From the NCBI RefSeq assembly GCF_031769195.1, contig NZ_JAVHNP010000002.1, positions 1 through 64,000 on the forward strand: 64,000 bases of DNA. Direction: 5' to 3'. Position numbers and translations under genes: made by a program. This DNA comes from Vreelandella sp031769195 (GTDB lineage Bacteria; Pseudomonadota; Gammaproteobacteria; Pseudomonadales; Halomonadaceae). Below the pieces are notes generated by a model, which ran no database searches, was not told where the DNA came from, and was given only the letters and a program-made list of their open reading frames with translations. Positions 17,420 through 26,147 of this stretch are shown piece after piece. Within the stretch, counting starts at the first letter, position 1; each line of letters opens with the position of its first letter.

Positions 17420-19435
17420 GTGCGCTTAGCCCCCATGCTTCACAGGCTTATTACCTTTCGTTCTTTAAAAAGCCGGCTCTTGCTGGGACTTTCTTGCGCC
17501 TTGGTTATATTAGCGGGAGCAGTGTTGGGGATGGCGTGGAAGGTGGGTAAAACCATGGTCCACGATACCAATATTACTCACCTGCGTTATCAGGCAAACC
17601 TTCTCTCTGATGAAATTACCCAGCAGATTAATCAAAGAATCAATGCCTTAGAGCGCCTTAACGGTGCTATAGGTCTTTCAGACGACCCCACTTGGCTTAA
17701 CTACGAACTCCAAAAGAACGATTCGCTGCTCGCTTGGTTTGAAGGCTTAGTGATTAGTAACGAAGATGGCGTCATTGTTAGCGATTGGCCCAGCTTGGTG
17801 GGGCGGGTAGGTCTTGAAACGGCTGACCTTGAGTATTTCAAAATGGTGCGCGGCATTCGCCGCCCCTATGTCAGCGAGCCGTTTGTGGGGCGTGCCAGCG
17901 GTGTGCCGCTGGTGATCATTACCATTCCCCGTTTGGATGAAGAGGGGCGTTTTGCAGGTTTCATTGGCGGCATCGTTAGCTTAGAAAGCAGTGGGCTGTT
18001 TAACCGCTTGAGTACGATACGGCTAGGCGATGAGGGCTACGCGGCCGTGGCCACCGCGACGGGTAAAATTCTTTATCACCCTGACTATGAGCTAATCAAC
18101 GTTGACATCAACGAGATGCAGCTGAACCCGCTGCTGGAATTAGCGCTGGATGGCTGGCGCGGGGAGGGTGTGTCAGAGCTCGCCAGCGGCAATGTTAGCC
18201 TGCAAGCCTATGCCCAGGTATGGCCTGCGGATTGGGTCGTGGGACTGTTTTTACCTGCCGATCAAGCGCAGATGCCGCTGTCTGGGTTTATCTATAAGTT
18301 GCTGGTGATTTGGTTTGCGATAGCGGTGATTATGATGCCGCTACTATGGTGGCTGCTGGCACGTATTCTAAAACCGCTGGATCATCTTGAGAAGCAGATT
18401 GGCGAGGTAGGCATTGGCCAGCGGACCAGCCTAGACCTAGCCACGAGTATGCAAGAGCTGCAGCAGGTGGCAAGCACGTTTAATCGCGTTGAGCATGAAC
18501 GCCAGCAGTTGGTGGGCCATCTTCAAGAGCGTCAGGCGTTTTTAGATTCCGTGCTCAGTGCCACGCCGCAAGGCATGTTTGTTGCTAACTTTGGCGGCAA
18601 AATTACCTACATGAACCCGGCGTTGCTGGAGATGCTGGATATTGCTTCGGACACCCCTATGGAGGCGTGGATGGAGCAAGTGCATACAGATGACCGGGAA
18701 GGGGCACGGGATATGTGGGTGCACAGCCTAAAAACAGGCAGCGACTTTGTGCGTCAGCTGCGCTTTGTGCGCAGTGACCAAGAAACCCTGTGGCTGGATA
18801 TTCATGCGCGGGTGGTGATGCTGACGCAAGGGGGGCACTCTTTGGGGTTGGTGGGCGTGGTGAAAGATATCACTGAGCGCCGCCAGCAAGAGGCGCTTCA
18901 GCGTTGGGAGGCGGAGCACGACCCGCTAACCGGGTTGTTGAATCGCCGTGGCTTTGATCGACGCCTCGAAGAGGCATTTGCCGATTTCCAAAAAACCAGC
19001 ACACCGTCTGCGCTGTTACTGTTTGACCTTGACCACTTCAAGCCGATTAACGATGAGGGTGGCCACGCATTAGGCGATGAGATGCTGCGTCGTATTGCTC
19101 AGATAGTGGCTTGGGAAGTGCGTCGGAGCGACCACGTAGCCCGCCAGGGCGGCGATGAATTTGGTGTGTTACTGCCTAGCTGTACGTTAGGCCAAGCGGA
19201 GCGTATTGCGGAGTCGTTGCGCCAAGCGGTGAGCGAGGTATCCGTTTCCCATGAAGGTAAAGAGTACACCGTGACGTTAAGCATCGGGGTGACCACCTTT
19301 GATGAGAATGACGAGACAGTGGAAGCGGCGCTTTCAAGAGCAGATGGTGCTAGCTATGAGGCCAAAGGGAAGGGCCGTGATGGTGTGGTAGTTAAGCTTC
19401 CCAGTGAGTTTGACCCGATGGCGCTGTTTGATTAA
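17420..19435 (+). CDS. Membrane diguanylate cyclase with Cache, HAMP, PAS and GGDEF domains
   Basis: About 671 residues. Two transmembrane segments (about 20-45 and 293-318) bracket a periplasmic Cache-type sensor. A HAMP-like linker (LARILKPLDHLEKQIGEVG), a PAS domain (about 370-490) and a C-terminal GGDEF domain follow. The catalytic motif is intact (RQGGDEFGVLL, near 576), and LFDLDHFKPIND is the metal/GTP-binding strand, so it should make c-di-GMP in response to an extracytoplasmic ligand. TTG 17417, GTG 17420 and ATG 17435 are all possible starts; AGGGA six bases upstream favours the GTG. The stop overlaps the convergent GGDEF-EAL gene by 4 nt. It is transcribed divergently from the capsule operon. 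Confidence 0.9.
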   Translation: MRLAPMLHRLITFRSLKSRLLLGLSCALVILAGAVLGMAWKVGKTMVHDTNITHLRYQANLLSDEITQQINQRINALERLNGAIGLSDDPTWLNYELQKNDSLLAWFEGLVISNEDGVIVSDWPSLVGRVGLETADLEYFKMVRGIRRPYVSEPFVGRASGVPLVIITIPRLDEEGRFAGFIGGIVSLESSGLFNRLSTIRLGDEGYAAVATATGKILYHPDYELINVDINEMQLNPLLELALDGWRGEGVSELASGNVSLQAYAQVWPADWVVGLFLPADQAQMPLSGFIYKLLVIWFAIAVIMMPLLWWLLARILKPLDHLEKQIGEVGIGQRTSLDLATSMQELQQVASTFNRVEHERQQLVGHLQERQAFLDSVLSATPQGMFVANFGGKITYMNPALLEMLDIASDTPMEAWMEQVHTDDREGARDMWVHSLKTGSDFVRQLRFVRSDQETLWLDIHARVVMLTQGGHSLGLVGVVKDITERRQQEALQRWEAEHDPLTGLLNRRGFDRRLEEAFADFQKTSTPSALLLFDLDHFKPINDEGGHALGDEMLRRIAQIVAWEVRRSDHVARQGGDEFGVLLPSCTLGQAERIAESLRQAVSEVSVSHEGKEYTVTLSIGVTTFDENDETVEAALSRADGASYEAKGKGRDGVVVKLPSEFDPMALFD

Positions 19436-22400
19436 GGCGCGTTAGGGAACCCTTCTTGTTGCCATGTTTGTAGCCACTGGGGCAGCTTTTCAGCGGGCAT
19501 AGGGCGGGCAATGCCGTAGCCTTGAGCCAAAAAGCAGCCCAGCGAGAGCAGTGCCTGCGCGTGTGCCAACGTTTCTACGCCTTCTGCTAGCACGGGGCGA
19601 GAAAACTTCTTCGCCAAGAACACGATGCTTTCTACTATCGCACGGTCATCTTTGCTCTCTAGCATGTCGCGGACAAAGTCCCGGTCAACTTTAATCAGCT
19701 GAACCGGCAGGCGACGAAAGTAGGCAAGCGAGGAGTAGCCAGTGCCAAAATCATCCAGCGCCACATCAATGCCCAGCCGTTGACAGTTTTCAAGGACATG
19801 CAGCGCGGCTTGCATATCGTCTAGCGTGGCGGACTCTAAAATTTCAATGGCGAGCAGCTTGGTGGGAACATCGGCATAGCGTTCTAAAAGCTGTTCTAAC
19901 TGAGGGAGAAAGCCAGGGTGTAGCAGGTGTTGCGGGCTGATATTGACGCTCACCTGTAAAGTAATGCCTTGCTGTTGCCACTGCTGCAACTGCTGTAATG
20001 CCGTCTCAATGACCCACTCGCCTAAGCGAAACTCCAACTCGCTGCCTTCCAGTAGCGGTAAGAACTCACTGGGAGCACACAAGCCCCGCTTCGGGTGCTG
20101 CCAGCGAATTAATGCTTCAGCACCCACCACGGCTTTCGACTGTAAATCGACTTGCGGTTGGTAAAAGAGCTGAAACTCGTTATTGGCGAGGCCGTGTTTG
20201 ATCGCGTTGCGCTCTTGCTGGCGCAGCCGAGCCAGGTGTTCCTCGTCGGTGCTGTAGCGGATGCATTGAGACACCCCTTGGGTTTTGGCTTGGTACAGCG
20301 CCTGATAGGCGTGACGAAAGAGCGTATCGGAGTCGACCTCATCTTCTGGATAGCACGTCATGCCGATGCAGGTGGTGAGCTTTAGGGTGTGGCCTTGTAC
20401 CTCCATCGGCTGTTGAATAACATGATGCAGCTCGGCGCTGCTGATGTGGTGAGTCGGGGCCACGACGACAAACTCATCGCCACTCAAGCGGCCTGCAATG
20501 CCCTGGCCCTGTAGTGGGTGCACGAGTTCCTCAAGGCGTTTGGCAATACGCTTTAAGATCTGGTTGCCCACGGGGTAACCAAACAAATCGTTAAGGCGCT
20601 TAAAGTCGTCAATATTCAGCACGTAAACAGTGAGCGGCTCGCGGCGTTGGGTAAGCGCTTCAAGCTGCGTGCGCGCTAAACGTTGATTAGGTAGTCCGGT
20701 TAATTCATCAATATTGGCGGCTTTATACAGCGCTTCGGCGTGGCGTTTGGTTTCAGTAATATCCGATTGAATGGCAATAAAACCGCCGCCAGCCTGTTCA
20801 CTGGCGGGCAGCGGGTTACAGCTAATATGCACCCAATAGGGCGTGCCATCTTTACGGTAGTTCAGCACTTCCTCTTCAAAGCGCTGGCGGTGTTGCAAGG
20901 CATACGCAATACGCCGCACGGTGGCGCGCTCCGTGGCGCTGCCTTGCACCAGTTGCCCTGGTTTTTTTCCCACCGCTTCCTCAAAGGTGTAGCCACTTAG
21001 CCGCGTGAAGCCGTCGTTGATCCACTCGATCTTGCCGTTAGCATCGGTAATCACCACGCCGTTGCTGGTGTTTTTGGCCACCATCGAGAGGCGCGCTATG
21101 GCTTTTTGGTCTTGGCGCTGCTGGCGATGGTTACGTAAGTTGTTGAGGAATTGACCAATACTGCCCAGCAGTGGGGCAAGAAAGTCTACCAACGCCTCAT
21201 CGTAACCATTCGGCCGATTGGCCAAGCCAATCATGCCGATGCACTGGTCATGAGAGTGAATGGGCACCCCCAAAAACGCATTGAGTGGCGGGTGCCCCGG
21301 TGGCAAGCCGCCACGCCTTGAATCCGTAGCCGGGGTATTGGAAATCACGACTTCTTCATGGCGCATGACATGCCCAAACAGCGTATTGAGATTGCTAAAA
21401 ATCATGCCGTCTGGGGCGTTCTGTTCATAAAACAGCTTGGAGGGTTGGTCCCAAGTAATGTCGGTGATGGCATGGGCAACCAGGTACGGGTCGTTGTCGG
21501 CGTTGTAAAGTACTTCGCCAATAAACCCGTATTCGCTGTTTGTGAGTGCTAGCAAATCTTCCAGCAGCGGGTTGAGCGCCTTGGCATTGCCCTGGCCATC
21601 AATGAAGCTTGCTTGAGCGCGCATGATGGCTTGCTCTAACGCCTGCTGGCGCAGTAGCTGAGTTTCCACCTGTTTGCGCGGAGTGACATCCAGCATGGTG
21701 CCGATCAGTTGCACCACGTTGCCATCTACAATCAGCGGATTGCCGGTGATGCGAACCCAGCGGGGCTCGCCGGTGTACGTGACGAGCTGAAAGGTATCGT
21801 TAAACGCCAGACGCTGCTCAATGGCGGTATCTATGGCGCTGATTAGCCGCTGGCGGTCTTCTGGGGTGTAGGCGTCCATGCGCTGCTCAAAGGTGCGCGC
21901 ATCGCGCTTATCGATATCGTATAGCTCGTTAACGACCTCGTTCCAGTGGGTCGCACGGCTGGGCACATCCATTTCCCATAAGCCAATCGCCGCGTTCGTA
22001 ATCGCATGGTACGCACGGTGGGCTAAATAGTGCTCAAACTGTAGCACCGTGCTACTGGCCAACTGGGTTAACAGTTCACGTTGAGTCGGCGATAGACGGC
22101 GCGGTTTTTTATCCATGACACACAGCGTGCCAATCACGCTGCCGTTATCAGCCACTAACGGCATGCCCGCGTAAAACACAACATGGGGTGAGGATGTGAC
22201 CACTGAAAGATGCTTTAGCTTGGGGTCTTCGCGGGCATCGGGTATTTCAAACAGGTGGGGCTCTTGAATGGCCACACCACAAAAGGAGTGGTCTCTTAGC
22301 CCGCCATCGGCGGCATGGCCGACGCTGCTCTTAATCCATACATGGGAATCGTCGACTAGGGTGATCAACGCCATGGGGGTATCGCAGTAGGTAGCCGCCA

Positions 22401-22509
22401 ACTGGGTGATACGATCAAAATGCTGGTCAGCCGAGAGGTCGCCTAAGGTATAGCGCTTGAGCGTGAGAAGGCGTTTTTCTTCTTGTTCAGGGACGGCTGG
22501 CGGAACCAT
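19432..22509 (-). CDS. GAF-PAS-GAF-PAS-GGDEF-EAL c-di-GMP signalling protein
   Basis: 1025 residues, cytoplasmic, with no membrane segments seen. Order: GAF about 25-160, PAS about 165-285, GAF about 300-450, PAS about 465-590 (VVITDANGKIEWIN), GGDEF about 595-755, EAL about 770-1015. The GGDEF signature reads LSGDEF, with Ser for the first Gly, so cyclase activity is uncertain. The EAL domain keeps GAEALIRW, SVNISPQHL, DDFGTGYSSL, IKVDRDFV and LAEGVET, so phosphodiesterase activity is likely. The first GAF resembles that of the kinase at 30451-33699, suggesting a shared origin. It converges on the upstream cyclase gene with stop codons sharing TTAA. Confidence 0.9.
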   Translation of the reverse strand: MVPPAVPEQEEKRLLTLKRYTLGDLSADQHFDRITQLAATYCDTPMALITLVDDSHVWIKSSVGHAADGGLRDHSFCGVAIQEPHLFEIPDAREDPKLKHLSVVTSSPHVVFYAGMPLVADNGSVIGTLCVMDKKPRRLSPTQRELLTQLASSTVLQFEHYLAHRAYHAITNAAIGLWEMDVPSRATHWNEVVNELYDIDKRDARTFEQRMDAYTPEDRQRLISAIDTAIEQRLAFNDTFQLVTYTGEPRWVRITGNPLIVDGNVVQLIGTMLDVTPRKQVETQLLRQQALEQAIMRAQASFIDGQGNAKALNPLLEDLLALTNSEYGFIGEVLYNADNDPYLVAHAITDITWDQPSKLFYEQNAPDGMIFSNLNTLFGHVMRHEEVVISNTPATDSRRGGLPPGHPPLNAFLGVPIHSHDQCIGMIGLANRPNGYDEALVDFLAPLLGSIGQFLNNLRNHRQQRQDQKAIARLSMVAKNTSNGVVITDANGKIEWINDGFTRLSGYTFEEAVGKKPGQLVQGSATERATVRRIAYALQHRQRFEEEVLNYRKDGTPYWVHISCNPLPASEQAGGGFIAIQSDITETKRHAEALYKAANIDELTGLPNQRLARTQLEALTQRREPLTVYVLNIDDFKRLNDLFGYPVGNQILKRIAKRLEELVHPLQGQGIAGRLSGDEFVVVAPTHHISSAELHHVIQQPMEVQGHTLKLTTCIGMTCYPEDEVDSDTLFRHAYQALYQAKTQGVSQCIRYSTDEEHLARLRQQERNAIKHGLANNEFQLFYQPQVDLQSKAVVGAEALIRWQHPKRGLCAPSEFLPLLEGSELEFRLGEWVIETALQQLQQWQQQGITLQVSVNISPQHLLHPGFLPQLEQLLERYADVPTKLLAIEILESATLDDMQAALHVLENCQRLGIDVALDDFGTGYSSLAYFRRLPVQLIKVDRDFVRDMLESKDDRAIVESIVFLAKKFSRPVLAEGVETLAHAQALLSLGCFLAQGYGIARPMPAEKLPQWLQTWQQEGFPNAP

Positions 22510-22640
22510 AAGTGACCTATAAGGTGACGGTGCGCGTTTGTGCTTACTTTCCCTTATGGTGGCGTAACTGTCTAGCGAGTCGACAAATCTCAGTCAACGG
22601 TGGAGTATAAGACAATGCTGAATCGACTGAGAGAACCTTC

Positions 22641-23588
22641 GTGGACCTACTTGAGCTGTTTACACGCACCCTAGACGTTACCTTACCTGTGTTTGCCATG
22701 GTGTTTATAGGCATTGGTTTGAAGCGCTTAGGCTGGATTGATAGTACTTTCGTCTCTACCGCCTCATCCTTAGTATTTAAAGCGACGCTGCCAACGCTTA
22801 TTTTTCTCAGTCTAGTCAAAGCTGACCTAAGTGTTGCGTTAGATGTGCCCCTGCTGCTGTTTTTTGCATTCGCCACACTGGGGCAGTTTTTTCTAAGCTG
22901 GGCATGGGCGCATTTTCGCGTGCCAATGGCCGACCGAGGCATTTATGTTCAAGGGGCGTTTCGCGGTAATTGTGGGGTGGTGGGGCTAGCCCTGGCGGCG
23001 GGGATGTACGGTAACTACGGGTTATCCGCCGGTAGCCTGCTGCTGGGTGTGGTTATTGTGATGTACAACGCGCTTTCCGTGGTAGCGCTGGCGGCGTACC
23101 AACCAGGGCAGTCGACCGATTGGCGCAGCCTACTAGGACACATTATCAAAAACCCGCTGATTCTTTCGGTATTTGCTGCGCTGCCCTTTACGGCGTTTTC
23201 CGTTTCGCTGCCAAGCTGGGTAATGACCTCAGGTAATTACTTTGCTTCGTTAACGCTGCCGCTGGCGCTGATCTGTATTGGCGCGACGCTTTCGGTAACG
23301 AGCATGCGAGAGGGCAGCCAGATAGCGCTCAGCGCAAGCCTAATGAAAATGGTCATACTGCCGGTACTTTCCACCGTGGCTGCGTGGTTAATGGGCTTCT
23401 CGGGCAGCCAGCTTGGGCTGCTGTTCCTGTTCTTCGCTAGCCCCACCGCCGCCGCCAGCTTCGTGATGGTGAAAGCCATTAACGGTAACGTCGCGTTGGC
23501 CGCCAATATCATCGCGATTACCACCCTAATGGCCAGCATTACGGTAACGCTGGGGATTTTTGCACTGCGCCTAGCCGGGTGGATTTAA
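22641..23588 (+). CDS. AEC-family (auxin efflux carrier/BASS-like) transporter
   Basis: 315 residues, almost entirely hydrophobic, with about ten predicted membrane segments in two five-helix halves. Seen: LPVFAMVFIGIGLKRLGWI at the N-terminus, the crossing-helix segment GAFRGNCGVVGLALAAGM, and LPLALICIGATLS in the second half. Members export or take up organic acids such as malate or malonate, or hormone-like carboxylates; the substrate cannot be told here. The start is a GTG at 22641; the next Met would truncate the first helix. It reads away from the GGDEF-EAL gene and ends just before the tRNA. Confidence 0.85.
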   Translation: MDLLELFTRTLDVTLPVFAMVFIGIGLKRLGWIDSTFVSTASSLVFKATLPTLIFLSLVKADLSVALDVPLLLFFAFATLGQFFLSWAWAHFRVPMADRGIYVQGAFRGNCGVVGLALAAGMYGNYGLSAGSLLLGVVIVMYNALSVVALAAYQPGQSTDWRSLLGHIIKNPLILSVFAALPFTAFSVSLPSWVMTSGNYFASLTLPLALICIGATLSVTSMREGSQIALSASLMKMVILPVLSTVAAWLMGFSGSQLGLLFLFFASPTAAASFVMVKAINGNVALAANIIAITTLMASITVTLGIFALRLAGWI

Positions 23589-23651
23589 CCAAGAGACGCC
23601 ACCCCTAGGTTGGCCGGGGCGCGGCAACACGCTATACTACGCGCCCCATAA

Positions 23652-23728
23652 GTCCCTGTAGCTCAGTAGGATAGAGCAGCCGCCTCCTAAGCGGCAGGTC
23701 GCAGGTTCGACTCCTGCCAGGGACGCCA
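23652..23728 (+). tRNA. tRNA-Arg (anticodon CCT)
   Basis: 77 nt including an encoded CCA. Acceptor GTCCCTG pairs with CAGGGAC, D-stem GCTC/GAGC, anticodon stem GCCGC/GCGGC around loop CTCCTAA (anticodon CCT, reads AGG), and T-arm with GGTTCGACTCC. Discriminator base G. All stems are intact, so the gene remains functional although its 3' end serves as the attachment site of the island that follows. Confidence 0.96.
23709..23728 (+). repeat. attL-like core in tRNA-Arg 3' end
   Basis: The 20 bases GACTCCTGCCAGGGACGCCA at the tRNA 3' end reappear at 29206-29223 as GACTCCTGCCAGACGCCA, i.e. 18 matching bases with a GG deletion. Tyrosine integrases commonly use tRNA 3' ends as attachment sites. Confidence 0.8.
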
Positions 23729-23833
23729 CTGGGGGTTCTCAGCAAGTCCGAAAATCATGTGTAACACTCTGAATCACATTGATTTTTAGCTCTCCACCAC
23801 TCCTTAGCGTTCCTTTCAAAACCGGCTTGCAAG

Positions 23834-23855
23834 TGGTATACAGAATGGTATATCT
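23834..23855 (+). repeat. Island sub-terminal direct repeat, left copy
   Basis: 22 bp beginning TGGTATACAGAATGGTATAT, holding two GGTATA words; a third (CGGTATACC) follows at 23873. The copy at 29128-29149 differs at two adjacent bases only. Lying just upstream of the integrase remnant, these resemble integrase arm-type sites. Confidence 0.75.
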
Positions 23856-23884
23856 CACCATTCGAAGATGCTCGGTATACCACC

Positions 23885-24004
23885 ATGGCGCTAACTATCC
23901 GGCAGATCACCGCAACCAAACCTGAACGCTATAGAGAGCAGCCAAGCCTAGCTCCGCCGTTCGCTAGCGTAGAGATAACGCCTCGCCTTTATGCGGGGCG
24001 TTAA
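23885..24004 (+). pseudogene. Tyrosine integrase N-terminal remnant
   Basis: A 39-codon frame starting MALTIRQITATKPERYREQ, the characteristic opening of P4-type tyrosine integrases (arm-binding domain). It lies about 155 bp after the tRNA with GGTATAC repeats just upstream, exactly where an island integrase is expected. After about 20 residues the sequence departs from the family and stops at TAA 24002-24004 within a GC-rich hairpin; the catalytic domain is absent. It is probably a deletion remnant of the enzyme that inserted the island. Confidence 0.65.
23977..24002. repeat. GC-rich hairpin, copy 1 (upstream of GNAT gene)
   Basis: Stem AACGCCTCGC/GCGGGGCGTT (10 bp with one wobble) around a 6-nt loop. 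A close copy of the stem occurs at 24649-24672, on the other side of the GNAT gene. It overlaps the end of the integrase remnant. No run of T follows, so it is not a clear intrinsic terminator. Confidence 0.7.
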
Positions 24005-24094
24005 TGTGTTAGGGCTGGAATTCCCGCCCACCCGTTCAAACGGGAGAGACGCTCGTGCTACTTTATAGGCCTTATTTTTGGGAGATAAACGGCA

Positions 24095-24532
24095 ATGGAA
24101 GTCACTATCGGTAATGATGCTGAATTGATCCGGCAGGCTCAAAATATTCGTTATCAGGTGTTTACACGTGAACAGCAGATTCCGGCAGCGCTGGACTTGG
24201 ATGGGCTGGATGATGCGTCATTCCACGCGCTGGTAACGGACAACGGTGAACCCATTGCCACGGCCCGGCTAACGGTGAAGGAAGACGGCTCTTCTACCAT
24301 GGCCAGGATAGCGGTCAGTGAGGTATGCCGAGGCATGGGCGTTGCTTCGAAAGTCGTCAAGGCAATGATGCAATATGCGCAGGAGTTAGGGGTCACTTCT
24401 ATTGAGATCCACGCCCATCATTACCTTAGAGATTACTACGAAAGATTTGGGTTTGCGTTCATCAAGGAAGTAGAAGTCGTTGGCGAACACCAACTGATTG
24501 AAATGCGGTATCAGATAGCCGTGCATTCATAA
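24095..24532 (+). CDS. GNAT-family N-acetyltransferase
   Basis: 145 residues, the usual length for a single GNAT domain. The acetyl-CoA loop is seen at about residues 68-85 (MARIAVSEVCRGMGVASKVV, the R/QxxGxG/A pattern), preceded by ATARLTVKEDG and followed by a C-terminal HHYLRDYYERFGFAFIKE typical of ElaA-like or YitI-like members. The substrate is unknown. GGGAG lies 11 nt before the ATG. The gene has normal, GC-balanced composition, unlike the AT-rich operon that follows, so the island cargo appears to be composite. It is flanked by two similar GC-rich hairpins (23977-24002 and 24649-24672). Confidence 0.88.
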   Translation: MEVTIGNDAELIRQAQNIRYQVFTREQQIPAALDLDGLDDASFHALVTDNGEPIATARLTVKEDGSSTMARIAVSEVCRGMGVASKVVKAMMQYAQELGVTSIEIHAHHYLRDYYERFGFAFIKEVEVVGEHQLIEMRYQIAVHS

Positions 24533-25235
24533 CCCAGCATTCAAGGGCGCTTTGACGACAGTTTTGCGGTTATAGGCGCTCGCTCTGGACGCAATAGGCC
24601 GTGCTAAGCAACGATATTGTATTCGTGAAAGTAGCTAGTAGATAACCCACGCCCCGCCCCTGTGCGGGGCGTTTGCTTAGCAACCTGGCATTGTTGCCAC
24701 CCCTGTACCCGCCTGCCGACCGCGACCCACGGCGCGTTGTTGTCACCCCGCCCCGCCCGCGCGCTAAATGGTGTGGTTTTTATGCACCCCCACAAATGCC
24801 GCCAAGCCGCGCCACTACTGGGCTGGCTGGTGGAAAATGGGTGCATGAAAATTATGCGTTTTCATGCGCGTTTATGCACTTTTAACGAATAGGATGGGGA
24901 TCAACTAGCTAAAGCTGTGCTATCGGCTAACCAATAGCTAAAAAGGACATTCCTGACAAGACCCTATAGAGCCGAAGCCTTCCACAAAGACGCGGCGAAG
25001 GGTGGCCTAAAGTCGCAGCTAAACGGGTTGCACAGGTGCAAATGAATGGGCAATACTGCTAAAAATAATTAAAAATGGGGAGCAAGGGTTGTGAATATTA
25101 GTTCAAGGCTTACTTCGCTCATAATCTTAAGAGATACAATTATTCTATGTTGTAAGTATACGTAAGCTTATTATGCACTTGTGCATAGCAAGCAGAGTTA
25201 TTTCGATTTTTTAAATAATTATATGGGCATGGTGT
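24533..25235. other. Gene-poor stretch inside the island
   Basis: About 700 bp between the GNAT gene and the three-gene operon. It begins GC-rich with a hairpin at 24649-24672, contains a second inverted repeat GCATGAAAA/TTTTCATGC near 24843-24868, and turns abruptly AT-rich after about 25050. Several short open frames exist (for example 24782-24892), but none has recognisable features. The last ~170 bp must carry the promoter of the defence-like operon; no box could be assigned safely. It may hold eroded genes. Confidence 0.5.
24649..24672. repeat. GC-rich hairpin, copy 2 (downstream of GNAT gene)
   Basis: Stem ACGCCCCGC/GCGGGGCGT, 9 bp perfect, 6-nt loop, followed by only three T. Similar in stem and 3' flank to the hairpin at 23977-24002, so the pair brackets the GNAT gene like a cassette. 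It may act as a weak terminator for GNAT. Confidence 0.7.
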
Positions 25236-26147
25236 ATGAGTTCGTTTACGGAAAAAATGACAGAAAAGGAATGGGAGGCCTTCTGCGAAATTATGCTGCG
25301 CCATCATTATGGACAACCTTACTTCTGGTCTGTGCCAGATGAGGACAAAGGCGATTATGGAATAGAGTTCTATACAGCTGAAGGGACTATTTTTCAGTGT
25401 TATTACCCAGATCTTGATGTTGATATGGCAACTTATAAGAGAAAAATGCAGAATAAAATTAATGAGGATTTGAAAAAATTAAAGCAGTATGAAAAAGAAA
25501 TTGGTAACATGCTAGACGGAGTGATGATAAAGCAATGGGTTCTATTAACCCAGAAGAACAAATCTAAAGACTTGATTGGTTATTGTAATAGGAAAAAGAA
25601 AGAAACACTGGCAAAAGCAATACCTTTTATTGATACTAGTGGGTTTAACGTTAAAATTGAAACGGCAGAATCCTTTCCAAGTGCAAAGCTTTATGCGCAA
25701 AATGTTTACCTTAAGACAATTGATATTCCTTTGGCGGAAGTCAGTGATATAGATAAGGCTGCTTGGGAAGGAAGTAATAGTGTCTTCTTTGATAATGTAA
25801 AGAGAAAGTCTAAAGCTATAGTTGCTGGAGATTCTAAAAACTTTCAAGATCGCGTTGTAACGAAATATATACAGATAAATAAATTCCTTGATCAGTTGAA
25901 AGACAATCATCCTGACTTATATGATCAGATAGAAGATAGCGCAAGGGCGCAACTGGAGTCCATGCAAGACGAATCGATTCTAGAAGAAAATATAGATGCT
26001 CAGTTCGTTAAGCGAATTGTCTCAAATAACAAAGAGGCTTTCGAAAGATATGCAAAGTTTTTTTCAGAAAGGAATAAACAATCGTTATCATTTGGGTATT
26101 TGTCGAAGTGGATTTCTGAATGTTACATGGACTTTATAAATGAGTAA
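25236..26147 (+). CDS. ABC-three-component/Lamassu-like operon, gene 1: putative nuclease-type effector
   Basis: 303 residues, not assignable by name. The N-terminal ~60 residues resemble a restriction-endonuclease-like fold: EWEAFCEIML, then DKGDYGIEFYTAEG with Asp40 and Glu44, then FQCYYPD with Gln54. In PD-(D/E)XK enzymes the last motif would end in Lys; here a Tyr stands there, so catalysis may be altered. The rest is charged and helical (KMQNKINEDLKKLKQYEKE near 70-90), with no membrane segment. In ABC-three-component and Lamassu systems the first gene commonly carries the toxic effector domain, which fits this position. AT-rich like its two partners; its 3' end overlaps the next gene by 8 nt. 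Confidence 0.6.
   Translation: MSSFTEKMTEKEWEAFCEIMLRHHYGQPYFWSVPDEDKGDYGIEFYTAEGTIFQCYYPDLDVDMATYKRKMQNKINEDLKKLKQYEKEIGNMLDGVMIKQWVLLTQKNKSKDLIGYCNRKKKETLAKAIPFIDTSGFNVKIETAESFPSAKLYAQNVYLKTIDIPLAEVSDIDKAAWEGSNSVFFDNVKRKSKAIVAGDSKNFQDRVVTKYIQINKFLDQLKDNHPDLYDQIEDSARAQLESMQDESILEENIDAQFVKRIVSNNKEAFERYAKFFSERNKQSLSFGYLSKWISECYMDFINE

Noticed and set aside
20460..20500. Calling the GGDEF domain of the GGDEF-EAL protein inactive
   Set aside because: SGDEF departs from the consensus, but substituted first positions are sometimes active; sequence alone cannot decide.
22544..22942. Minus-strand gene opposite the AEC transporter start
   Set aside because: Antisense to clear membrane-protein coding sequence, with no supporting motif.
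24782..24892. Small protein between GNAT and the defence-like operon
   Set aside because: Several overlapping frames exist in the same GC-rich stretch; none has a convincing start or family pattern.
24946..25045. Possible gene fragment upstream of the three-gene operon
   Set aside because: A ~33-codon frame ending in TGA looks vaguely coding but cannot be tied to any family.
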